From SZUA-186 sp041552135 (GTDB lineage: Bacteria; Pseudomonadota; Gammaproteobacteria; UBA9214), in assembly GCA_041552135.1 (NCBI GenBank), contig JBFELL010000105.1, positions 1 through 10,117 of the forward strand: 10,117 nucleotides of DNA, in the 5' to 3' direction. Under the pieces are notes generated by a model. That model was not told the DNA's origin. It saw only the letters and a program-made list of their open reading frames with translations, and searched no databases. Shown piece by piece: positions 1 through 6,479 of this stretch (positions are counted from its first letter, which is position 1; the number at the start of each line of letters is the position of its first letter). Made by a program: the position numbers and the translations under genes.

Positions 1-575
1 ACCTCGCGCAGGGGGCCCTGCTGCAGTGGCAGGTGTCCGGCGGCGGATTCGGGCACCAGCAGGCTGCTGATCCAGATGCCGGCGAACAGCGCCAGCACGA
101 CGGCCGGCAGCAACCCGGCACCATAACGGTCGAGCAGCGGCCCCAGCAGCACCACGGCGACGATGAAGCCCACCGAGCCCCACAGCCGGATGCTGCTGTA
201 TCGCCAGGTATCCTCGCCAAGGTGGTTCATGGTGGTGGCCTCGAACTGCGGCAGCGAGGCGTTCCAGAAAAAGCTGAACACGCTCATCACCAGCACCAGC
301 CACCAGTAGCCACTGCCGAGAAACACACCGGCAAACGCCAGCACCCCGAGCAGCGACGCCGCGCGCACGATGGTCATGCGCCGGCCGGTATGGTCGGCGA
401 TCCAGCCCCAGACATTGGGTGCCACGATCTTGGTGGCCATGAGGATGGCGATCAGCTGGCCGATTTCGGTGATGCCGAAGCCAAGTGACTTGAGGTACAG
501 GCTCCAGTACGGCACCAGCGCCCCGAGCGAGGCGAAATAAAACAGGTAGAAACCGGACAGGCGCCAGTAATTCAT
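1..575 (-). CDS. MFS transporter, HcaT-like (MFS_1_like) family, C-terminus cut by window edge
   Basis: This is the N-terminal 191 residues of a major facilitator superfamily permease of the inner membrane; the gene runs off the left edge. It starts MNYWRLSGFYLFYFASLGAL, and hydrophobic helices follow at about residues 7-27, 36-55, 69-87, 90-107, 131-150 and 156-174. The loop WIADHTGRRM (58-67) resembles the MFS loop between helices 2 and 3. The segment SSIRLWGSVGFI (127-138) matches the RLWGSVAF region of E. coli HcaT (3-phenylpropionate transporter), which places it in that family. The substrate cannot be read from sequence; many family members are misnamed as phenylpropionate or nucleoside transporters. 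The ATG lies 38 bases after the aroC stop on the same strand, with only a weak purine stretch (GTGAG) before it, so co-transcription with aroC is likely. Family assignment is fairly sure; function is not. Confidence 0.85.
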   Translation of the reverse strand, partial: MNYWRLSGFYLFYFASLGALVPYWSLYLKSLGFGITEIGQLIAILMATKIVAPNVWGWIADHTGRRMTIVRAASLLGVLAFAGVFLGSGYWWLVLVMSVFSFFWNASLPQFEATTMNHLGEDTWRYSSIRLWGSVGFIVAVVLLGPLLDRYGAGLLPAVVLALFAGIWISSLLVPESAAGHLPLQQGPLRE

Positions 576-613
576 CTCACGGGTCGGTCAGGCCGGCAGG
601 CGTGGCTGGCCGC

Positions 614-1717
614 TTATTCGTCGGCGGCAGCGGGTACAACCGGTGTCCGGGAATCCACGTCCATGTTCTGTGCCCGATGACGCAGCACGTGGTCCATCAG
701 GACGATCGCCAGCATGGCCTCGGCGATGGGCGTGGCACGTATGCCGACGCAGGGATCATGCCGGCCGGTCGTTACCACCTCGACCGGCTCGCCATCGAGA
801 TTCACGGAACGCCCGGGCAGGCGGATGCTCGACGTCGGCTTCAGGGCTATGCTGGTGACGATATCCTGGCCACTGGAGATGCCGCCGAGCACGCCACCGG
901 CGTGGTTGCTGAGAAAGCCGGCCGGCGTGATCTCGTCCCGGTGCTCGGTCCCCTTCTGCGCGACACTGGCAAAGCCGGCACCGATTTCGACGGCCTTTAC
1001 GGCGTTGATGCTGAACATGGCGTGGCCGATGTCGGCATCCAGTCTGTCAAAGACGGGCTCGCCGAGTCCCGGCGGCACGCCGGTGGCAACGATGTTGATG
1101 CGTGCGCCGACGGAGTTGCCTTCCTTGCGCAGTGCATCCATGTAGGCCTCCAGCTCCGCAACCCGGTCAGGGTCCGGGCAGAAAAACGGGTTGTCATCGA
1201 CACTGTCCCAGTCCTTCAGTTCAACGGCAACGGGGCCGAGCTGCGCGAGGTAGCCGCGGATGGAGATGCCGTAGCGTTCGCTCAGGTATTTCCGGGCAAT
1301 GGCACCGGCGGCGACCCGCATGGCCGTTTCCCGTGCCGACGAACGACCGCCACCCCGGTAATCCCTGAAACCGTACTTCTGCTGGTAGGTGTAGTCCGCA
1401 TGCCCCGGGCGGAAGCGGTCCATGATTCTGGAATAATCCCTGGAGCGCTGGTCAATGTTGTGGATCAGCAACCCGATGGGCGTGCCGGTTGTCCTGCCTT
1501 CAAACGTGCCGGAAAGGATTTCCACCTCGTCGGTCTCGCGTCGTTGCGTGGTGTGTCGCGACTTGCCCGGTTTGCGACGATCGAGATCGTGCTGGAGGTC
1601 TGCCTCGCTGAGTTCCATTCCGGGCGGGCAGCCATCGACGATGCAGCCCAGTGCCTTGCCATGGCTTTCACCGAAGCTGGTGACGGTAAAGAGTTTTCCG
1701 TAGCTGTTTCCTGACAT
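614..1717 (-). CDS. aroC: Chorismate synthase
   Basis: AroC catalyses the last shikimate-pathway step: 5-enolpyruvylshikimate-3-phosphate loses phosphate to give chorismate, the precursor of aromatic amino acids, folates and quinones. It is cytosolic and needs reduced FMN. The 367-residue product has near-normal length (E. coli 361). Visible hallmarks are [19 protein letters not shown] (15-33) with the conserved His19, [13 protein letters not shown] (48-60), RPGHADYTY with the second conserved His106, [20 protein letters not shown] (122-141) and the FMN-site region [13 protein letters not shown] (274-286). I chose the ATG at 1717 because family members begin MSGNTYGKLF or similar; an in-frame ATG at 1723 would add Met-Arg. 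Neither start has a clear Shine-Dalgarno sequence, and a -10-like TACAAT lies directly upstream, so the mRNA may be leaderless. The MFS gene follows on the same strand. Confidence 0.97.
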   Translation of the reverse strand: MSGNSYGKLFTVTSFGESHGKALGCIVDGCPPGMELSEADLQHDLDRRKPGKSRHTTQRRETDEVEILSGTFEGRTTGTPIGLLIHNIDQRSRDYSRIMDRFRPGHADYTYQQKYGFRDYRGGGRSSARETAMRVAAGAIARKYLSERYGISIRGYLAQLGPVAVELKDWDSVDDNPFFCPDPDRVAELEAYMDALRKEGNSVGARINIVATGVPPGLGEPVFDRLDADIGHAMFSINAVKAVEIGAGFASVAQKGTEHRDEITPAGFLSNHAGGVLGGISSGQDIVTSIALKPTSSIRLPGRSVNLDGEPVEVVTTGRHDPCVGIRATPIAEAMLAIVLMDHVLRHRAQNMDVDSRTPVVPAAADE

Positions 1718-1723
1718 GCGCAT

Positions 1724-1754
1724 ATTGTACCGGCATCGCCGGAACGCGTTCCAA
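1724..1754 (-). promoter_or_regulatory. Candidate aroC promoter overlapping a palindrome
   Basis: On the minus strand, TACAAT (1729-1724) matches the sigma-70 -10 consensus at 5 of 6 positions. TTGGAA (1754-1749) matches the -35 at 4 of 6 but with a long 19-bp spacer. Transcription would begin around 1718-1717, at the chosen AroC start codon. This is inference from consensus matching only. Confidence 0.35.
1741..1752. promoter_or_regulatory. Perfect 12-bp palindrome, possible operator
   Basis: GGAACGCGTTCC reads identically on both strands. It overlaps the -35 and spacer of the candidate aroC promoter and lies about 95 bases upstream of the divergent 65-residue gene. A dimeric repressor could bind here, but no regulator is known and a chance palindrome in GC-rich DNA is possible. 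Confidence 0.3.
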
Positions 1755-1833
1755 TCATTTCTCGCTGTGGATTAAAGCTGTTGCGCTTGCGTCCGATAGC
1801 AGTGATGTGGCACCTCGATGACCAATCAACCAA

Positions 1834-1840
1834 GGGAAGA
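1834..1840 (+). promoter_or_regulatory. Ribosome binding site of the 65-residue gene
   Basis: GGGAAGA sits five bases before the ATG at 1846. It fixes the start of this small gene and is one of the clearer Shine-Dalgarno sequences in the window. Confidence 0.6.
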
Positions 1841-1845
1841 CTGTC

Positions 1846-2043
1846 ATGGCACAATCCGCAACACAGAGATCGCCGGTCGGCAATTATCTGGGACAGCCGA
1901 TCTACAAGACCATCACATCGCGTAACGGGACCTATGTCTTCGACCGGATCGCGAAAAACATCGATGGTGAATTTCCGCTGGACCAGCTGGGCAAGGACGA
2001 GGTCCTGATCAAGCCCGGCCTGATCTACCGCTACGAGGTCTAG
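1846..2043 (+). CDS. Small protein of unknown function (65 residues)
   Basis: The ATG is preceded by a good Shine-Dalgarno sequence, GGGAAGA at 1834-1840, with five bases of spacing, which argues for a real gene. The product begins MAQSATQRSPVGNYLGQPIY and ends VLIKPGLIYRYEV. It is soluble, with no signal peptide, membrane helix or cysteine. It has a mix of Gly/Tyr/Ile turns and charged residues that suggests a small beta-rich domain. I do not recognise a family. It is transcribed divergently from aroC, and the 128 bases between them must hold any promoter of its own; TTAAAG and GATAGC with a 17-bp gap (within about 1774-1802) are only a weak match. It faces the 105-residue gene, convergently, 60 bases away. 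Confidence 0.72.
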   Translation: MAQSATQRSPVGNYLGQPIYKTITSRNGTYVFDRIAKNIDGEFPLDQLGKDEVLIKPGLIYRYEV

Positions 2044-2103
2044 CAAAAGCCCCCTTTCCGTCCGGTTCGCCAAGCGCCGGTCGACGGCTGGACAACAGGG
2101 AAT

Positions 2104-2421
2104 TCACACTTCGGGGACGTCCAGTCCCTGGGTGTGCGTACGGTTGATCGTGTAGAACAGCTTCAGAAACGGCAGTTCATTTTCACTTGCATTTTTCAGC
2201 AGACGCATGAACGGCAGGTCCCGCCGACCGAAAAGATAGTCGCCCTTCTGCATGCTGTCGTACAGCTCCCGCATCTCCTGCAGCAGCATGACTGGCAGGG
2301 TATTTTCGCTGGCCAGCTCGTCGATGTCATACGCCGATGCCGCCTGCAGGTCCTCGAGTTCGAAGATCACCTGCTTGACCAGATCGATATATTCCTCGAC
2401 GGTTCTTGCCCGTTCACTCAT
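2104..2421 (-). CDS. Protein of unknown function (105 residues), coupled to prmB
   Basis: The product starts MSERARTVEEYIDLVKQVIF and is strongly acidic and mostly helical in character (ELEDLQAASAYDIDELAS at 21-38, MLLQEMRELYDSMQKGDYLF at 45-64). It ends in a hydrophobic-aromatic stretch, ENELPFLKLFYTINRTHTQG (79-98). There is no signal peptide, membrane helix or metal motif. I do not recognise the family. The ATG lies one base after the prmB stop, and GAGG at 2434-2431 inside the end of prmB sits nine bases before it, so translation is almost certainly coupled. An upstream in-frame ATG at 2478 would overlap the prmB C-terminus by 56 bases and is less likely. The context hints at a role near translation or ribosome assembly, but that is only association. 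Confidence 0.75.
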   Translation of the reverse strand: MSERARTVEEYIDLVKQVIFELEDLQAASAYDIDELASENTLPVMLLQEMRELYDSMQKGDYLFGRRDLPFMRLLKNASENELPFLKLFYTINRTHTQGLDVPEV

Positions 2422-2422
2422 G

Positions 2423-3367
2423 TCACCTGACCTCGCTGTCATTTGATGCCAGCCGTCGCTGGCGGGCGGCCTGTGCAAAGGCCGAATGGTAGTCTACAAG
2501 CTGCCCGCGCTCCAGCAGGAACACCCCGTCACCCCCGCAGGCGAATTCCAGCCACAGGAAGGGCACATCCGGGAAGGCGGCCTCCAGCGCCGGCTGGCTG
2601 TAGCCGACCTCCACCACCAGCACGCCCCGCTCCGACAGGTGCACCGCAGCGTCGGTCAGTATACGGACCACGATATCCAGTCCGTCGTCGCCGGCCGCCA
2701 GGCCAAGCGACGGCTCATGTCGGTATTCCTCTGGAAGCTGGCGCACTTCCCCGTCCGGTACATAGGGGGGGTTCGAGACAATCAGGTCATAACGGGCATC
2801 ACCCAGGGCCCTGAACAGGTCGGAGTGTATGGCGCGGACCCGCGCCCCCAGTTCGTGCCGGCTTATATTGCGTCCTGCCACCTCGAGGGCGGCTGCCGAC
2901 AGGTCCGCCAGATCGACCCGCGCATCGGGAAAGGCATGCGCGCAGGCAATGCCGATGCAGCCACTGCCGGTGCACAGGTCAAGGATATGGCGGACCTGTC
3001 CCGGATCGAGCCACGGGCTGAAACCCTCGCCGATGAGTTCCGCGATCGGTGAGCGTGGCACCAGCACGCGCTCGTCGACATAAAACGGCAGACCGGCAAA
3101 CCAGGCTTCGCCGGTGAGGTAGGCGGCCGGTTTGCGCGTGCTGATGCGTTGCTCGAGCAGCACATTCACGGCCTGCTCCTGCCTGGCGGACAGCGTGGTG
3201 TCGAGCTGCTCGTCCGTGACGTCGAATGGCAGGCCCAGTGCATGCAGTACGAGTGCCGCAGCTTCATCCAGCGCATTGTCGGTCCCGTGACCGAAAACCA
3301 GGCCGGCCGAATCAAGTCGCGCGGCGCCATCGAAGATAATTTTCCTGACTGTCAGCTGCAATTGCAT
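2423..3367 (-). CDS. prmB: Ribosomal protein L3 glutamine N5-methyltransferase
   Basis: PrmB transfers a methyl group from S-adenosylmethionine to a glutamine side chain of ribosomal protein L3 (Gln150 in E. coli), in the cytosol, during 50S assembly. The 314-residue product is close to E. coli PrmB (310). Shared segments include [11 protein letters not shown] (26-36), [11 protein letters not shown] (82-92), [18 protein letters not shown] (95-112), the SAM-binding motif [15 protein letters not shown] (129-143), the catalytic NPPY (199-202), [16 protein letters not shown] (214-229) and [12 protein letters not shown] (274-285). The [14 protein letters not shown] segment and the L3-type N-terminus separate it from the release-factor enzyme PrmC. 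I chose the ATG at 3367; the frame stays open upstream to 3448, but that extension is not family-like. The Shine-Dalgarno is weak. It is divergent from the SCO gene and followed, one base later, by a small unknown gene. Confidence 0.95.
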   Translation of the reverse strand: MQLQLTVRKIIFDGAARLDSAGLVFGHGTDNALDEAAALVLHALGLPFDVTDEQLDTTLSARQEQAVNVLLEQRISTRKPAAYLTGEAWFAGLPFYVDERVLVPRSPIAELIGEGFSPWLDPGQVRHILDLCTGSGCIGIACAHAFPDARVDLADLSAAALEVAGRNISRHELGARVRAIHSDLFRALGDARYDLIVSNPPYVPDGEVRQLPEEYRHEPSLGLAAGDDGLDIVVRILTDAAVHLSERGVLVVEVGYSQPALEAAFPDVPFLWLEFACGGDGVFLLERGQLVDYHSAFAQAARQRRLASNDSEVR

Positions 3368-3409
3368 GCCTGATTGAGATTTTCCGCGTAAAAACCCTGT
3401 GCAGAGGTA

Positions 3410-3438
3410 ATGAAGCGCGCCCCGCAGTGTGGAATAAT
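3410..3438 (+). promoter_or_regulatory. Candidate extended -10 promoter for the SCO operon
   Basis: TGGAATAAT (3430-3438) fits an extended -10 element (TGn plus AATAAT, 5 of 6). A poor -35, ATGAAG at 3410-3415, lies 17 bp upstream. Transcription would begin near 3445. On the opposite strand, tandem TTGACC and TTGACT boxes (3464-3453) could serve prmB, so the two promoters would overlap. If the SCO protein really starts at the ATG at 3437, this element cannot be its promoter. Confidence 0.3.
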
Positions 3439-3503
3439 GCACCACCATTACAAGTCAAGGTCAAGTCCGCAGCCGGTCCGGCATCATCGCCACGATTGTT
3501 ATT

Positions 3504-4094
3504 GTGCTGGTGGCGCTCGGTGCCGGGATGTTCACAGCCAGCCTGCTGTTCAAGCCGGGCACCGATTTTTCGGAGCTTTCGGCGACAGTGTTTCAGCAGC
3601 CGCGCGCTATCCAGCCCTTTGATCTGCTGGACCATCACGGTGATGCCTTCACCCGCGATAGTCTCAGGGGGCGATGGTCATTCGTGTTCTTCGGCTACAC
3701 GCACTGCCCGGATGTTTGCCCCACGACGCTGTCGGTACTCAACAGCGTCGCGACACGACTTGCCGATGCGCCGGACGCCACGCGGTTCGTCTTCGTCACG
3801 GTAGATCCGGAACGCGACACACCGGAGGTGCTGGACCGGTATGTGACCTATTTCAACGGCGAGTTTGTCGGCGTCACCGGTGAGCCGGAGGCGATCGACG
3901 AACTGACCCGGCAGCTGGGTATCATGCATCTGCGCGTGGAAGACCAGGGCGACCCGGCAAGCTACCTGATGGATCATACCGCCAGTGTGCTGCTGTTCAA
4001 TCCCGAGGGTCATTTCCAGGGGCTGTTTTCCCCGCCCCTGGACGCAGACACCATCGCCGGTGAATTTCTGACCATTGCCGGGGCCTTCCGCTAG
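3504..4094 (+). CDS. SCO1/SenC/PrrC family copper chaperone
   Basis: SCO proteins are membrane-anchored, periplasm-facing thioredoxin-fold proteins that bind copper and help assemble the CuA centre of cytochrome c oxidase, by metal transfer or thiol reduction. From the GTG at 3504 the product has 196 residues. It shows GYTHCPDVCPTTL with copper-ligand cysteines Cys68 and Cys72, VTVDPERDTPEVL (98-110), and the third ligand His158 in LMDHTAS. All metal ligands are present. The start is uncertain: the GTG has no Shine-Dalgarno and begins inside the membrane helix. The open frame runs back to a stop at 3435 and encodes a fitting QVRSRSG-IIATIVIVLVALGAGMF anchor but has no ATG, GTG or TTG before 3504. 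The true start may be ATT at 3447, or ATG at 3437 if there is a one-base indel. The PCu(A)C gene follows two bases after the stop. Confidence 0.93.
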   Translation: MLVALGAGMFTASLLFKPGTDFSELSATVFQQPRAIQPFDLLDHHGDAFTRDSLRGRWSFVFFGYTHCPDVCPTTLSVLNSVATRLADAPDATRFVFVTVDPERDTPEVLDRYVTYFNGEFVGVTGEPEAIDELTRQLGIMHLRVEDQGDPASYLMDHTASVLLFNPEGHFQGLFSPPLDADTIAGEFLTIAGAFR

Positions 4095-4096
4095 TC

Positions 4097-4570
4097 ATGC
4101 AGACCCTGAGCCTCAAGCTGCTGTTGCTGCTCTGCCTGTGTACCGGCGAGGTCTGGGCCGCCGGGTCCTCGCTGGCAGTCGCCGAAGCCTGGATCCGCGA
4201 GGCGCCGCCCGGCTCCACCGTGCTCGCCGGCTACCTGCGGCTGGATAACCCGGGTGATGAAGCGCTTGTCGTCGACACCTTCCGCAGCCAGGACTTCGAA
4301 CGCATCGAGCTGCACCGCACGGTCGTTGAAGGGGGGGTCGCCCGGATGCTGCCCGTGGAAAGACTCGAGATACCTCCCGGCGGCAGTGTGTCCCTGGAGC
4401 CTGGTGGCATGCACCTGATGCTGTTCAACCCGGCCCGGCCGCTGCGCCAGGACGATCGGGTGGTCATCAGCGTGGAGCTGGCAGACGCTGCCCGCCGGCG
4501 CTTCGAGGCCGTGGTGAAGCGCGTCTCTGGCGACGATTCCCGGCAGCATCACCAGCATCATCACCACTGA
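4097..4570 (+). CDS. Periplasmic copper chaperone PCu(A)C (DUF461) with C-terminal His tail
   Basis: PCu(A)C proteins bind Cu(I) in the periplasm and deliver it to CuA of cytochrome c oxidase, often together with SCO. The 157-residue product has a signal peptide (residues 1 to about 21, leucine-rich, probable cleavage after VWA). The family copper motif H-x10-M-x21-H-x-M is exact: His73, Met84, His106, Met108, the last two in PGGMHLML. After the domain, the protein ends with GDDSRQHHQHHHH (145-157), which has six histidines in the last seven residues and is a probable extra metal-binding tail. The start ATG lies two bases after the SCO stop and lacks its own Shine-Dalgarno, suggesting translational coupling. 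Adjacency to SCO supports the copper role. The cysteines at 13 and 15 do not form a proper lipobox, so a soluble periplasmic form is likely. Confidence 0.94.
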   Translation: MQTLSLKLLLLLCLCTGEVWAAGSSLAVAEAWIREAPPGSTVLAGYLRLDNPGDEALVVDTFRSQDFERIELHRTVVEGGVARMLPVERLEIPPGGSVSLEPGGMHLMLFNPARPLRQDDRVVISVELADAARRRFEAVVKRVSGDDSRQHHQHHHH

Positions 4571-4592
4571 AGACCCGCTGTCGCACACATCG

Positions 4593-5471
4593 ATGGCGAA
4601 CATGCGCATGACCGACTGGCTGAAATCCTGGCCACTTGCCCTGCTGCCGCACCATGTGCTTTCCGGCATGGTCAGGTCGGCCACGCGCTGGCGTATCCGC
4701 TGGTGGAAGAACCTGCTCATGCGGCTGTTCATCCGGCACTTCCGTGTCGACATGTCAGAGGCCGTGCATGCAGAGGCCGACGCCTACCCGGATTTCAACA
4801 GTTTCTTCACCCGCGCACTGCGAGACGGGGTGCGCACGCAGCCGGATGTGCCCTCCGCCATCGCCTGCCCTGTCGATGGTGCGATAAGCGAACTGGGATC
4901 TATCCGTGGCGAGCGGCTGCTGCAGGCCAAGGGCCGGCACTATTCGCTTGTCGACCTGCTCGGTGGCAACCGGGAACAGGCGGATGCCTTCCGGGACGGC
5001 CTGTTCTGCACCCTCTACCTCTCACCCCGGGACTACCATCGCATTCACATGCCAACCGATGGCAGTCTGCGCGAGACCACCTATATTCCCGGCCGGCTGT
5101 TCAGCGTTGCACCACATACCACGCGGGCGATATCCGGGCTGTTCACCCGCAATGAGCGACTGGTAACGGCCTTCGACAGCGATGCCGGCCCCGTGGCCGT
5201 TGTCCTGGTCGGCGCCATATTTGTCGCCTGCATGGAAACCGTCTGGGGCGGCGTCGTGCAGCGATCGCAGGGCGGCATCGAGACAAGACACTACGGACCT
5301 GATTCCGATACCGCTGTCTCCCTGCGGCGCGGCGAGGAACTGGGCCGCTTCAACATGGGTTCCACCGTCATTCTGCTGTTCCCTCCCGGGCGGGCGGAGT
5401 GGTTGCCGCAACTGCAGGCCGGCCAGGCGGTTCGGCTGGGTCAGACACTGGGGTATCTCGCACCCGGCTGA
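4593..5471 (+). CDS. psd: Phosphatidylserine decarboxylase proenzyme
   Basis: Psd converts phosphatidylserine to phosphatidylethanolamine at the inner membrane. The proenzyme cuts itself at a Gly-Ser bond to give beta and alpha chains, with a pyruvoyl group formed from the serine. In this 292-residue product the site is MGSTVILLF with Gly256-Ser257, so the alpha chain would be about 36 residues. Catalytic-region motifs are CPVDGAISELG with Asp95, LQAKGRHYSL (110-119), and SPRDYHRIHMP with His149 and His152. FNSFFTRALRDGVR (68-81), ARNER-like TRNERL and ETVWGG (215-220) also match E. coli Psd. It lacks the acidic C-terminal extension of the E. coli protein (322 residues). It begins 22 bases after the PCu(A)C stop, without a clear Shine-Dalgarno; ATGs at 4602 and 4608 are alternative starts, and 4608 (MTDWLKS) resembles some homologues. 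Confidence 0.96.
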   Translation: MANMRMTDWLKSWPLALLPHHVLSGMVRSATRWRIRWWKNLLMRLFIRHFRVDMSEAVHAEADAYPDFNSFFTRALRDGVRTQPDVPSAIACPVDGAISELGSIRGERLLQAKGRHYSLVDLLGGNREQADAFRDGLFCTLYLSPRDYHRIHMPTDGSLRETTYIPGRLFSVAPHTTRAISGLFTRNERLVTAFDSDAGPVAVVLVGAIFVACMETVWGGVVQRSQGGIETRHYGPDSDTAVSLRRGEELGRFNMGSTVILLFPPGRAEWLPQLQAGQAVRLGQTLGYLAPG

Positions 5472-5480
5472 CCGGCACTG

Positions 5481-5515
5481 CCTGTTAACCCTTTTCCGGG
5501 TTCCGCGTTAGCAGG
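5481..5515 (+). terminator. Imperfect stem-loop after psd, possible weak terminator
   Basis: CCTGTTAA (5481-5488) can pair with TTAGCAGG (5508-5515) with one G-U pair, and CCC/GGG inside (5489-5491 with 5498-5500) closes a TTTTCC loop. An unpaired TTCCGCG remains on one side and no T-run follows, so it is not a classical intrinsic terminator. It lies 10 bases after the psd stop. Confidence 0.25.
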
Positions 5516-5668
5516 TAATGAGACCACACCAAAGGAGCCCATCGCCTGAATATCAAGCCCCTGCTCTTGACAATAACCTGCCTGCCAGCCAGCGTGACTG
5601 TCCGTACCGTCTTGCCGGCAACTCTGTTATTCTTTGCGCCCTTTTTCGTCGCAGTCAGGTCAGACCCA

Positions 5669-6469
5669 ATGCATCCCATGCTGAATATTGCGATCCGCGC
5701 TGCCCGCAGCGCCGGCAATATCATCGTCCGTAACCTTGACCGGGTGGACCGGCTGACCATCCGCACAAAAGAGCGCAACGATTTCGTCAGCGAGGTCGAC
5801 AGGCAGGCGGAAAATGAAATTATCGGCATCCTGCGCCGCGCCTTTCCCCAGCATGGCATCCTGGCCGAGGAAAGCGGCTCACATGCGGGGGATGAATACC
5901 AGTGGATTATCGACCCGCTGGATGGCACCACGAACTTCCTGCACGGTTTTCCGCAGTTTGCCGTGTCCATTGCGCTGCGCCACAAGGGACGCCTGGAACA
6001 GGCGGTCGTCTATGATCCCCTGCTGCAGGAACTCTACACCGCAAGCCGCGGCGCCGGTGCGCAGCTGAACGAAAGGCGCATACGGGTAACGAAGCAGGCG
6101 CAGCTGCAAGGCGCACTGCTTGGCACCGGGTTCCCCTTCAAGGCGCAGCAGCACCTCGATGCCTATCTCGGCATGTTCCGCGCCCTGTTCCCCGAGACCG
6201 CCGGCATCCGGCGCGCCGGCTCCGCCAGCCTGGACCTGGCGTATGTGGCTTCCGGGCGACTGGACGGCTTCTGGGAAATCGGTCTGAATATCTGGGACAT
6301 GGCGGCGGGTGTGCTGCTGATACAGGAAGCCGGCGGCCTTTGCAGCGACTTCCTCGGCGGGCACGATTACCTGCAGCAGGGCAACATCGTTGCCGCCAAT
6401 CCCAAGCTGTTCCAGCAGATTCTGAAGGCCATACGCCCGCATGTCTCCGCCGAACTCGGCGGCCGCTGA
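5669..6469 (+). CDS. suhB: Inositol-1-monophosphatase family protein SuhB
   Basis: SuhB is a Mg-dependent phosphatase of inositol monophosphate. In E. coli it also works as a partner of NusA in rRNA antitermination and ribosome assembly. The 266-residue product equals the E. coli length (267) and opens with the same MHPMLNIA, which fixes the start; TCAGGTCAG upstream is a moderate Shine-Dalgarno. Metal and substrate motifs are ILAEESG with Glu67 and Glu68, WIIDPLDGTTNF with Asp82 and Asp85, and NIWDMAAG with Asp210. The segment RRAGSASLDLAYVASGRLDGFWEIG (181-205) matches the SuhB subfamily and its interface arginines. It stands alone after psd, with 197 bases between them. The reading frame is open upstream to a stop at 5519; see the findings for the hydrophobic in-frame extension. 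A nus-factor role here is inferred from homology only. Confidence 0.96.
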   Translation: MHPMLNIAIRAARSAGNIIVRNLDRVDRLTIRTKERNDFVSEVDRQAENEIIGILRRAFPQHGILAEESGSHAGDEYQWIIDPLDGTTNFLHGFPQFAVSIALRHKGRLEQAVVYDPLLQELYTASRGAGAQLNERRIRVTKQAQLQGALLGTGFPFKAQQHLDAYLGMFRALFPETAGIRRAGSASLDLAYVASGRLDGFWEIGLNIWDMAAGVLLIQEAGGLCSDFLGGHDYLQQGNIVAANPKLFQQILKAIRPHVSAELGGR

Positions 6470-6479
6470 TCCCGATATC

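Noticed and set aside
33..488. A 151-codon plus-strand frame rich in His, Gln and Gly
   Set aside because: It is the shadow of the minus-strand MFS transporter, which shows clear membrane helices and family motifs.
602..1714. A 370-codon plus-strand open frame exactly opposite aroC
   Set aside because: aroC on the minus strand matches its family over the whole length. Long antisense frames are common in GC-rich coding DNA, and this product resembles nothing known.
2044..2103. Possible bidirectional terminator between the 65-residue and 105-residue genes
   Set aside because: Only short stems such as GCCG/CGGC around GTCGA are visible, with bulges and no T-run on either strand.
3410..3622. 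Plus-strand frame from ATG 3410 with AGAGG before it, as a separate small gene
   Set aside because: The Shine-Dalgarno spacing is only two bases, and the frame overlaps the SCO coding region with a His/Arg/Pro-rich product. Only its first part, from ATG 3437, matters for the SCO start question.
5567..5572. Perfect TTGACA before suhB as a -35 box
   Set aside because: No acceptable -10 lies 16-18 bases downstream (CAGCGT at 17). A TGTTATTCT extended -10 at 5625-5633 is too far from it to pair.
5485..5985. A 166-codon minus-strand frame overlapping suhB and the region before it
   Set aside because: It is antisense to the well-supported suhB start, with low-complexity Ser/Arg-rich content typical of shadow frames.
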